Shown in pieces: positions 1 through 12,200 of a stretch of DNA of 64,000 nt. The stretch comes from Paraescarpia echinospica (taxonomy: Eukaryota > Annelida > Polychaeta > Sabellida > Siboglinidae), in contig CM034531.1 in assembly GCA_020002185.1 (NCBI GenBank), positions 41,962,867 through 42,026,866 on the forward strand, in the 5' to 3' direction. Made by a program: the position numbers and the translations under genes. Position 1 is the stretch's first letter, and each line of letters starts with the position of its first letter. The notes beneath the pieces are model-generated. The model searched no databases. It was given only the letters and a program-made list of their open reading frames with translations, and was not told the origin of the DNA.

Positions 1-3000
1 GGATGACCACATAGTCATTCCTTGTGGTTAGGATGACCATCTACAGTCATTCTTTATGGCTAGGATGACCATGTACAGTCATTCCTTGTGGCTAGGATGA
101 CCACGTACAGTCATTCCTTGTGGCTAGGATGACCACGTACAGTCATTCCTTGTGGCTAGGATGGCCATGTACAGTCATTCCTTGTGGCTAGGATGACCAT
201 GTACAGTCATTCCTTGTGGCTAGGATGACCACGTACAGTCATTCCTTGTGGCTAGGATGACCATGTACAGTCATTCCTTGTGGCTAGGATGGCCATGTAC
301 AGTCATTCCTTGTGGCTAGGATGACCATGTACAGTCATTCCTTGTGGCTAGGATGGCCATGTACAGTCATTCCTTGTGGCTAGGATGACCATGTACAGTC
401 ATTCCTTGTGGCTAGGATGACCATGTACAGTCATTCCTTGTGGCTAGGATGACCATGAACAGTCATTCCTTGTGGTTAGGATGACCATGTAGAGTCATTC
501 CTTGTGGTTAGGATGACCATGTACAGTCATTCCTTGTGGTTAGGATGACCATGTACAGTCATTCCTTGTGGTTAGGATGACCAAGTACAGTCATTCCTTG
601 TGGTTAGGATGACCATGTACAGTCATTCCTTGTGGTTAGGATGACCATGTAACAGTCATTCCTTGTGGTTAGGATGACCATGTACAGTCATTCCTTGTGG
701 TTAGGATGATCATGTACAGTCATTCCTTGTGGTTAGGATGACCACGTACAGTCATTCTTTGTGGTTAGGATGACCATGTACAGTCATTCCTTGTGGTTAG
801 GATGATCATGTACAGTCATTCCTTGTGGTTAGGATGATCATGTATAGTCATTCCTTGTGGCTAGGATGACCATGTACAGTCATTCCTTGTGGTTAGGATG
901 ACCATGTACAGTCATTCCTTGTGGCTAGGATGACCATGTACAGTCATTCCTTGTGGCAAGGATGACCATGTACACTCATTCCTTGTGGTTAGGATGACCA
1001 TGTACAGTCATTCCTTGTGGTTAGGATGACCATGTACAGTCATTCCTTGTGGTTAGGATGATCATGTACAGTCATTCCTTGTGGTTAGGATGATCATGAA
1101 CAGTCATTCCTTGTGGTTAGGATGACCATGTACAGTCATTCCTTGTGATTAGGATGACCATGTACAGTCATTCCTTGTGGCTAGGATGACCATGTACAGT
1201 CAATCCTTGTGGTTAGGATGACCACATAGTCATTCCTTGTGGTTAGGATGACCACGTACAGTCATTCCTTGTGGTTAGGATGACCATGTACAGTCATTCC
1301 TTGTGGCTAGGATGACCACGTACAGTCATTCCTTGTGGCTAGGATGACCATGTACAGTCATTCCTTGTGGTTAGGATGACCATGTACAGTCATTCCTTGT
1401 GGCTAGGATGACCACGTACAGTCATTCCTTGTGGCTAGGATGACCATGTACAGTCATTCCTTGTGGCTAGGATGACCACATACAGTCATTCCTTGTGGCT
1501 AGGATGACCATGTACAGTCATTCCTTATGGCTAGGATTACAACGTACAGTCATTCCTTGTGGCTAGGATGACCATGTACAGTCATTCCTTGTGGCTAGGA
1601 TGACCACATACAGTCATTCCTTGTGGCTAGGATGACCATGTACAGTCATTCCTTATGGCTAGGATTACAACATACAGTCATTCCTTGTGGTTAGGATGAC
1701 CATGTACAGTCATTCCTTGTGGTTAGGATGATCAGGTACAGTCATTCCTTGTGGTTAGGATGACCATGTACAGTCATTCCTTGTGGTTAGGATGACCATG
1801 TACAGTCATTCCTTGTGGTTAGGATGACCATGTACAGTCATTCCTTGTGGTTAGGATGACCATGTACAGTCATTCCTTGTGGATAGGATGACCATGTACA
1901 GTCATTCCTCGTGGCTAGGATGACCATGTACAGTCATTCCTAGTGGTTAGGATGACCATGTACAGTCATTCCTCGTGGCTAGGATGACCATGTACAGTCA
2001 TTCCTTGTGGGTAGGATGACCATGTACAGTCATTCCTTGTGGTTAGGATGATCATGTACAGTCATTCCTTGTGGTTAGGATGACCATGTACAGTCATTCC
2101 TTGTGGTAAGGATGACCATGTACAGTCATTCCTTGTGGGTAGGATGACCATGTACAGTCATTCCTTGTGGTTAGGATGACCATGTACAGTCATTCCTTGT
2201 GGTCAGGATGATGATGTACAGTCATTCCTTGTGGTTAGGATGACCATGTACAGTCATTCCTTGTGGCTAGGATGACCATGTACAGTCATTCCTTGTGGCT
2301 AGGATGACCACGTACAGTCATTCCTTGTGGCTAGGATGGCCATGTACAGTCATTCCTTGTGGCTAGGATGACCATGTACAGTCATTCCTTGTGGTTAGGA
2401 TGACCAAGTACAGTCATTCCTTGTGGTTAGGATGATCATGTACAGTCATTCCTCGTGGCTAGGATGACCATGTACAGTCATTCCTTGTGGTTAGGATGAC
2501 CACATAGTCATTCCTTGTGGTTAGGATGACCTCGTACAGTCATTCCTTGTGGTTAGGATGGCCATGTACAGTCATTCCTTGTGGCTAGGATGACCATGTA
2601 CAGTCATTCCTTGTGGCTAGGATGACCACGTACAGTCATTCCTTGTGGCTAGGATGACCATGTACAGTCATTCCTTGTGGCTAGGATGGCCATGTACAGT
2701 CATTCCTTGTGGCTAGGATGACCATGTACAGTCATTCCTTGTGGCTAGGATGACCATGTACAGTCATTCCTTGTGGCTAGGATGACCATGTACAGTCATT
2801 CCTTGTGGCTAGGATGACCATGTACAGTCATTCCTTGTGGTTAGGATGACCATGTACAGTCATTCCTTGTGGTTAGGATGACCAAGTACAGTCATTCCTT
2901 GTGNNNNNNNNNNNNNNNNNNNNNNNNNNNNNNNNNNNNNNNNNNNNNNNNNNNNNNNNNNNNNNNNNNNNNNNNNNNNNNNNNNNNNNNNNNNNNNNNN

Positions 3001-6000
3001 NNNNNNNNNNNNNNNNNNNNNNNNNNNNNNNNNNNNNNNNNNNNNNNNNNNNNNNNNNNNNNNNNNNNNNNNNNNNNNNNNNNNNNNNNNNNNNNNNNNN
3101 NNNNNNNNNNNNNNNNNNNNNNNNNNNNNNNNNNNNNNNNNNNNNNNNNNNNNNNNNNNNNNNNNNNNNNNNNNNNNNNNNNNNNNNNNNNNNNNNNNNN
3201 NNNNNNNNNNNNNNNNNNNNNNNNNNNNNNNNNNNNNNNNNNNNNNNNNNNNNNNNNNNNNNNNNNNNNNNNNNNNNNNNNNNNNNNNNNNNNNNNNNNN
3301 NNNNNNNNNNNNNNNNNNNNNNNNNNNNNNNNNNNNNNNNNNNNNNNNNNNNNNNNNNNNNNNNNNNNNNNNNNNNNNNNNNNNNNNNNNNNNNNNNNNN
3401 NNNNNNNNNNNNNNNNNNNNNNNNNNNNNNNNNNNNNNNNNNNNNNNNNNNNNNNNNNNNNNNNNNNNNNNNNNNNNNNNNNNNNNNNNNNNNNNNNNNN
3501 NNNNNNNNNNNNNNNNNNNNNNNNNNNNNNNNNNNNNNNNNNNNNNNNNNNNNNNNNNNNNNNNNNNNNNNNNNNNNNNNNNNNNNNNNNNNNNNNNNNN
3601 NNNNNNNNNNNNNNNNNNNNNNNNNNNNNNNNNNNNNNNNNNNNNNNNNNNNNNNNNNNNNNNNNNNNNNNNNNNNNNNNNNNNNNNNNNNNNNNNNNNN
3701 NNNNNNNNNNNNNNNNNNNNNNNNNNNNNNNNNNNNNNNNNNNNNNNNNNNNNNNNNNNNNNNNNNNNNNNNNNNNNNNNNNNNNNNNNNNNNNNNNNNN
3801 NNNNNNNNNNNNNNNNNNNNNNNNNNNNNNNNNNNNNNNNNNNNNNNNNNNNNNNNNNNNNNNNNNNNNNNNNNNNNNNNNNNNNNNNNNNNNNNNNNNN
3901 NNNATGACCATGTACAGTCATTCCTTGTGGCTAGGATGACCATGTACAGTCATTCCTTGTGGCTAGGATGACCATGTACAGTCATTCCTTGTGGTTAGGA
4001 TGACCATGTAGAGTCATTCCTTGTGGTTAGGATGACCATGTACAGTCATTTCTTGTGGCTAGGATGACAATGTACAGTCATTCCTTGTGGTTAGGATGAC
4101 CATGTACAGTCATTCCTTGTGGTTAGGATGACCATGTACAGTCATTCCTTGTGGTTAGGATGACCATGTACAGTCATTCCTTGTGGTTAGGATGACCATG
4201 TACAGTCATTCCTTGTGGTTAGGATGACCATGTACAGTCATTCCTTGTGGTTAGGATGACCATGTACAGTCATTCCTCGTGGCTAGGATGACCATGTACA
4301 GTCATTCCTAGTGGTTAGGATGACCATGTACAGTCATTCCTCGTGGCTAGGATGACCATGTACAGTCATTCCTTGTGGGTAGGATGACCATGTACAGTCA
4401 TTCCTTGTGGTTAGGATGATCATGTACAGTCATTCCTTGTGGTTAGGATGACCATGTACAGTCATTCCTTGTGGTTAGGATGACCATGTACAGTCATTCC
4501 TTGTGGTTAGGATGACCATGTACAGTCATTCCTTGTGGCTAGGATGACCACGTACAGTCATTCCTTGTGGCTAGGATGACCACGTACAGTCATTCCTTGT
4601 GGCTAGGATGGCCATGTACAGTCATTCCTTGTGGCTAGGATGACCATGTACAGTCATTCCTTGTGGCTAGGATGACCACGTACAGTCATTCCTTGTGGCT
4701 AGGATGGCCATGTACAGTCATTCCTTGTGGCTAGGATGACCATGTACAGTCATTCCTTGTGGTTAGGATGATCATGTACAGTCATTCCTTGTGGTTAGGA
4801 TGACTATGTACAGTCATTCCTTGTGATTAGGATGACCAAGTACAGTCATTCCTTGTGGTTAGGATGATCATGTACAGTCATTCCTCGTGGCTAGGATGAC
4901 CATGTACAGTCATTCCTTGTGGTTAGGATGACCACATAGTCATTCCTTGTGGTTAGGATGACCTCGTACAGTCATTCCTTGTGGTTAGGATGACCACGTA
5001 CAGTCATTCCTTGTGGTTAGGATGACCATGTACAGTCATTCCTTGTGGCTAGGATGGCCATGTACAGTCATTCCTTGTGGTGAGGATGACCATGTACAGT
5101 CATTCCTTGTGGCTAGGATGACCACGTACAGTCATTCCTTGTGGCTAGGATGGCCATGTACAGTCATTCCTTGTGGCTAGGATGGCCATGTACAGTCATT
5201 CCTTGTTGTTAGGATGATCATGTACAGTCATTCCTTGTGGCTAGGATGGCCATGTACAGTCATTCCTTGTGGCTAGGATGACCATGTACAGTCATTCCTT
5301 GTGGCTAGGATGACCATGTACAGTCATTCCTTGTGGCTAGGATGACCATGTACAGTCATTCCTTGTTGCTAGGATGGCCACGTACAGTCATTCCTTGTTG
5401 CTAGGATGGCCATGTACAGTCATTCCTTGTGGCTAGGATGACCATGTACAGTCATTCCTTATGGCTAGGATGACCATGTACAGTCATTCCTTGTGGCTAG
5501 GATGACCACGTACAGTCATTCCTTGTGGCTAGGATGACCACGTACAGTCATTCCTTGTGGCTAGGATGGCCATGTACAGTCATTCCTTGTGGTTAGGATG
5601 ACCATGTACAGTCATTCCTTGTGGCTAGGATGACCACGTACAGTCATTCCTTGTGGTTAGGATGATCATGTACCGTCATTCCTTGTGGCTAGGATGGCCA
5701 TGTACAGTCATTCCTTGTGGCTAGGATGACCATGTACAGTCATTCCTTGTGGCTAGGATGACCATGTACAGTCATTCCTTGTGGCTAGGATGACCATGTA
5801 CAGTCATTCCTTGTGGCTAGGATGACCATGTACAGTCATTCCTTGTTGCTAGGATAGCCATGTACAGTCATTCCTTGTTGCTAGGATGGTCATGTACAGT
5901 CATTCCTTGTGGCTAGGATGACCACGTACAGTCATTCCTTGTGGCTAGGATGACCACTTACAGTCATTCCTTGTGGCTAGGATGGCCATGTACAGTCATT

Positions 6001-8966
6001 CCTTGTGGCTAGGATGACCACGTACAGTCATTCCTTGTGGCTAGGATGACCATGTACAGTCATTCCTTGTGGCTAGGATGACCATGTACAGTCATTCCTT
6101 GTGGCTAGGATGACCATGTACAGTCATTCCTTGTGGCTAGGATGACCATGTACAGTCATTCCTTGTGGCTAGGATGACCATGTACAGTCATTCCTAGGAT
6201 GACCATGTACAGTCATTCCTTGTGGTTAGGATGACCATGTACAGTCATTCCTTGTGGTTAGGATGACCATGTACAGTCATTCCTTGTGGTTAGGATGACC
6301 AAGTACAGTCATTCCTTGTGGTTAGGATGACCAAGTACAGTCATTCCTTGTGGTTAGGATGACCATGTACAGTCATTCCTTGTGGTTAGGATGACCATGT
6401 ACAGTCATTCCTTGTGGTTAGGATGATCATGTACAGTCATTCCTTGTGGTTAGGATGACCATGTACAGTCATTCTTTGTGGTTAGGATGACCATGTACAG
6501 TCATTCCTTGTGGTTAGGATGATCATGTACAGTCATTCCTTGTGGTTAGGATGATCACGTATAGTCATTCCTTGTGGCTAGGATGACCATGTACAGTCAT
6601 TCCTTGTGGTTAGGATGACCATGTACAGTCATTCCTTGTGGCTAGGATGACCATGTACAGTCATTCCTTGTGGCAAGGATGACCATGTACAGTCATTCCT
6701 TGTGGTTAGGATGACCATGTACAGTCATTCCTTGTGGTTAGGATGACCATGTACAGTCATTCCTTGTGGTTAAGATGATCATGTACATTCATTCCTTGTG
6801 GTTAGGATGACCATGTACAGTCATTCCTTGTGGTTATGATGACCATGTACAGTCATTCCTTGTGATTAGTATGACCATGTACAGTCATTCCTTGTGGCTA
6901 GGATGACCATGTACAGTCATTCCTTGTGGTTAGGATGACCACATAGTCATTCCTTGTGGCTAGGATGACCACGTACAGTCATTCCTTGTGGCTAGGATGA
7001 CCATGTACAGTCATTCCTTCTGGTTAGGATGATCATGTACAGACATTCCTTGTGGCTAGGATGACCACGTACAGTCATTCCTTGTGGCTAGGATGACCAT
7101 GTACAGTCATTCCTTGTGGCTAGGATGACCACGTACTGTCATTCCTTGTGGCTAGGATGACCATGTACAGTCATTCCTTATGGCTAGGATTACAACGTAC
7201 AGTCATTCCTTGTGGCTAGGATGACCATGTACAGTCATTCCTTGTGGCTAGGATGACCATGTACAGTCATTCCTTGTGGTTAGGATGACCATGTACAGTC
7301 ATTCCTTGTGGTTAGGATGACCATGTACAGTCATTCCTTGGTGGCTAGGATGACCATGTACAGTCATTCCTTGTGGTTAGGATGACCATGTACAGTCATT
7401 CCTCGTGGCTAGGATGACCATGTACAGTCATTCCTTGTGGTTAGGATGACCATGTACAGTCATTCCTTGTGGTTAGGATGACCATGTACAGTCATTCCTT
7501 GTGGTTAGGATGACCATGTACAGTCATTCCTTGTGGTTAGGATGACCATGTACAGTCATTCCTTGTGGTTAGGATGATCATGTACAGTCATTCCTTGTGG
7601 TTAGGATGACCATGTACAGTCATTCTTTGTGGTTAGGATGACCATGTACAGTCATTCCTTGTGGTTAGGATGATCATGTACAGTCATTCCTTGTGGTTAG
7701 GATGACCATGTACAGTCATTCCTTGTGGTTAGGATGACCATGTACAGTCATTCCTTGTGGTTAGGATGACCATGTACAGTCATTCCTTGTGGCTAGGATG
7801 ACCATGTACAGTCATTCCTTGTGGCAAGGATGACCATGTACACTCATTCCTTGTGGTTAGGATGACCATGTACAGTCATTCCTTGTGGTTAGGATGACCA
7901 TGTACAGTCATTCCTTGTGGTTAGGATGATCATGTACAGTCATTCCTTGTGGTTAGGATGATCATGAACAGTCATTCCTTGTGGTTAGGATGACCATGTA
8001 CAGTCATTCCTTGTGATTAGGATGACCATGTACAGTCATTCCTTGTGGCTAGGATGACCATGTACAGTCATTCCTTGTGGTTAGGATGACCACATAGTCA
8101 TTCCTTGTGGTTAGGATGACCACGTACAGTCATTCCTTGTGGTTAGGATGACCATGTACAGTCATTCCTTGTGGCTAGGATGACCACGTACAGTCATTCC
8201 TTGTGGCTAGGATGACCATGTACAGTCATTCCTTGTGGTTAGGATGACCATGTACAGTCATTCCTTGTGGCTAGGATGACCACGTACAGTCATTCCTTGT
8301 GGCTAGGATGACCATGTACAGTCATTCCTTGTGGCTAGGATGACCACGTACAGTCATTCCTTGTGGCTAGGATGACCATGTACAGTCATTCCTTCATGGC
8401 TAGGATTACAACGTACAGTCATTCCTTGTGGCTAGGATGACCATGGATGACAGTCATTCCTTGTGGTTAGGATGACCATGTACAGTCATTTCTTGTGGCT
8501 AGGATGACCATGTACAGTCATTCCTTGTGGTTAGGATGACCATGTACAGTCATTCCTTGTGGTTAGGATGATCATGTACAGTAATTCCTTGTGGTTAGGA
8601 TGACCATGTACAGTCATTCCTTGTGGTTAGGATGACCATGTACAGTCATTCCTTGTGGTTAGGATGACCATGTACAGTCATTCCTCGTGGCTAGGATGAC
8701 CATGTACAGTCATTCCTTGTGGTTAGGATGACCATGTACAGTCATTCCTCGTGGCTAGGATGACCATGTACAGTCATTCCTTGTGGGTAGGATGACCATG
8801 TACAGTCATTCCTTGTGGTTAGGATGATCATGTACAGTCATTCCTTGTGGTTAGGATGACCATGTACAGTCATTCCTTGTGGTTAGGATGACCATGTACA
8901 GTCATTCCTTGTGGCTAGGATGACCATGTACAGTCATTCCTTGTGGTTAGGATGACCATGTACAGT
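1..8966. repeat. 32-bp minisatellite array
   Basis: About 250 units of a 32-bp repeat, each starting GGATGACCATGTACAGTC and ending in CCTTGTGG plus CTA or TTA. Units differ at a few fixed sites: ATGTAC/ACGTAC, GACC/GATC, CTA/TTA. A 30-bp variant reading GGATGACCACATAGTC occurs at 1, 1216, 2494, 4926, 6933 and 8084. The array ends at 8966 and unique sequence follows. It lies on the 3' side of the last visible CROT exon, so it is probably inside a CROT intron. Short open frames across it are artefacts of the repeat. Confidence 0.97.
2904..3903. other. assembly gap (1000 N)
   Basis: Exactly 1000 N inside the 32-bp array. The round number suggests a placeholder, so the true array length is unknown. 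Confidence 0.99.
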
Positions 8967-9168
8967 GATCCCATACCGTTATTGTGGACCAAAATAGAAA
9001 CACAAAAGTATAAGATGAAACAACTGAAGAAGCTTGATCTGCTGATGATGTGATGTTCGGAAAATAATGTTGTTACTTTCATACCACATAAAAAATAAAT
9101 GTCACAATTAATGCTGAAACTTAGTTTCGATGACATAGTTTCGTAGACATGTATGGATTGAGTCTTAC
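8967..9168. other. intron sequence beside CROT exon 6
   Basis: Unique AT-rich sequence between the minisatellite end and the donor of CROT exon 6. I see no further acyltransferase coding sequence in it on the minus strand, so the next exon must lie beyond the left edge of the window. Confidence 0.6.
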
Positions 9169-9282
9169 TTCAGTTTTGTTCTTTGGGCTTCTGTTGTCCA
9201 AGACAAGCAATATGGCCGCCGTCTCAATCGCATCCAGGTGGTGCCGGTTGTCTGGGTGCAGCTCGATGATGTGTTGTCGTAT
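9169..9282 (-). CDS. CROT: CROT exon 6
   Basis: 38 in-phase codons between acceptor TCGTTGAAG and donor GAA|GTAAGA: IRQHIIELHPDNRHHLDAIE followed by TAAILLVLD. An alternative AG 5' of this (TTTCAG) would break phase with exon 5, so the inner acceptor is chosen. It continues the acyltransferase directly after WAK. Confidence 0.82.
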
Positions 9283-12200
9283 CTTCAACGAAACAGACCT
9301 GGTGCTGAAAGGGGTTATATATGGAAAGTGAAAATGACCAAAAGTGATAAAATATTAGATATATATACAAATATAAAAAATATACAAATTAGACTACAGT
9401 GACATAATGAGAAGGTGAACTGTAAAATAAAAAATGGGCCAAGAGGCCATAAAGTCCTTTGGACTATATTGAGAATTTGTAAATATTAATCAAATGTTTT
9501 TTGGTGAATCATAGTTACATATCATTAAGGGTTATGATGGAAGTAAAATGTGGCATGTTTAGTGGAGACTATATGCATGCCAGTGAAGATACACCTGGAA
9601 ATAAAATATTTGACTAGACCGTTTTGTGAAGATTGTATATACATGTTTACCGGTATGTGTTATTAAAAATACTGTTGAATTTTATCCTGATACTCAGCTA
9701 TTTAGGTCGATTTCCAATGGTTGCAGAAACCTTGCAGGAGAGTTGGTGAGCTGCAATCTCGCATGTAGCACAGTTAAAGGTTGTTTAAGAAAAACCATAT
9801 GGCACCTCGCACGCTCACAGGCTGTGTTTTCAAGAGTTTCAAGAGTTTATTGGTTGAAAATAGCACAGGATATTTTTTAGGCCTGGAACACATACAACGA
9901 TCAACAGTCTTAATTAAACACATTCGCACATTTCGTCCAATATGTACATGAAAAAATGTATACATGCACATAGATCTATCAACATTATGATGCATAACTA
10001 TCAAGTGGACACATTATATTATGGCTTTAAACAGTCTGCTGGTTTTGGCGGTATACAAATCTACTTTATCCCATTTTTTCCTGAAGCTAGTGCAGACGAG
10101 TTGCAGCCAGTTTCTGACCGTATCCAAGAAATCACTTTGTCAGCAACAAAAAATGACAGGCCTTCGTTTAAAATGGACAACTTTATTACACATCAATCAA
10201 TTTTTAAACATGATATAACATTACAAAGCAGATAAAATAAGCTATGCAGTTATATTAACAAATTAGTTGTTCGATACATTTACTATATGTGGCATATGGC
10301 AAAACATAAAATTTGTGTTGTGTTTTGTCACTTTATTTTTCACCAGACATTTTCTGCATAAAGGAGGCAACATCTCAATGAGCAAGTTGATTTGATTTTA
10401 CATGCCATTCTCCCCTGAAAACAATGATGTAAAACATTGGCGCTGATTTGGTGATTCCTGTTTCCCAATGATGACAAGATACTGACGTCGTTAATCAACC
10501 AATAGGGATCCATAACACTATGGCGTGGGGTTTCCCAATGATGACAAGATACTGATGTCGTTAATCAACCAATAGGGATCCACAACACTACAGCGTGGGG
10601 GTTTCCCAATGATCACAAGATACCGACCTAGTTAATCAACCAACAGGGATCCACAACACTAAAGCGTAGGGTTTCCCAATGATCACAAGATACTGACGTC
10701 GTTAATCAACCAATAGTGATCCACACACTACAGCGTGGGGTTTCCCAATGATGACAAGATACTGACGTCGTTAATCAACCAATAGGGATCCACAACACTA
10801 CAGCATGGGGTTTCCCAATGATCACAAGATACTGACATCGTTAATCAACCAATAGGGATCCACAACACTACAGCGTGGGGTTTTCCAATGATCACAAGAT
10901 ACTGACATCGTTAATCAACCAATAGGGATCCACAACACTACAGCATGGGGTTTCCCAATGATCACAAGATACTGACATCGTTAATCAACCAATAGGGATC
11001 CACAACACTACAGCGTGGGGTTTCCCAAGATACTGACATCTTTAATCAACCAATAGGGATCCATAACACTACAGCGTGGGGTTTCCCAATGATCACAAGA
11101 TACTGACGTCGTTAATCAACCAATAGGGATCCACAACACTACAGCGTGGGGTTTCCCAAGATACTGACATCGTTAATCAACCAATAGGGATCCATAACAC
11201 TACAGCATGGGGTTTCCCAATGATCACAAGATACTGACATCGTTAATCAACCAACAGGGATCCATAACACTACAGCGTGAGGTTTCCCAATGATGACAAG
11301 ATACTGACGTCGTTAATCAACCAATAGGGATCCATAACACTACAGCGTGGGGTTTCCCAATGATCACAAGATACTGACTGACGTCGTTAATCAACCAACA
11401 GGGATCCATAACACTACAGCGTGGGGTTTCCCAATGATCACAAGATACTGACGTTGTTAATCAACCAATAGGGATCCATAACACTACAGCGTGGGGTTTC
11501 CCAATGATCACAAGATACTGACGTTGTTAATCAACCAATAGGGATCCATAACACTACAGCTTGGGGTTTCCGCGCCAAGTGCAGACTGCGACTAGAATCG
11601 TATCCTAGACAAAAAGGGTAATTACAACTAGAATCGTATCCTGGATAAAATGGGTTAAATTACTACATAACAGACCATAGTATCCAGGTCATTAGTTCGA
11701 ATGATTCAATAAATTAAAGATTTCTTGTGTATAGTAGCACACTGGAATGTGTATGCAAAATTAGAGAAAAAGTTACTGCAGAGTTTTTGAGAAAATAGGC
11801 AAAATGTGAAAATTTAGAATTTTGGTGGGTCCTGAGGTGACCTTAGAATGATTCAATCAAATATATATTTATTGTGTATAGTGGCACTACCACATGGAAT
11901 GTAAATTCCAAATGAGAGAAAAAGTTACTGAATAGTTTTTGAAAAAATTAGACAAAATGTGAACATTTACCAGTTTGGGGGGCCCTGGGGGGCTGTTAGA
12001 ATGATTCAATCAAATATAGATTGATTGTGCATAGTGGCAGTACTCTAAGATGTCTATGCAAAACTAGAAAAAAAGTTGCTGAACCGTTTCTGAGATATGG
12101 CAGCTAACGGCACATGGCAGACGCAGAGTGATGGCATAAGTCCATAAGTCGGCCCAAAGGACTAAAAACCTGGTCCTAGCACTCTGCTACCTGAACATCT

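Noticed and set aside
2860..3971. Long open frames across the first gap
   Set aside because: They consist of N positions plus repeat units and contain no real coding sequence.
1..8966. CRISPR-like array
   Set aside because: Units are head-to-tail with no unique spacers, and the context is a eukaryotic intron-rich locus.
9149..9331. Plus-strand 60-codon frame
   Set aside because: It is the antisense shadow of CROT exon 6, which has matching splice sites and family motifs on the minus strand.
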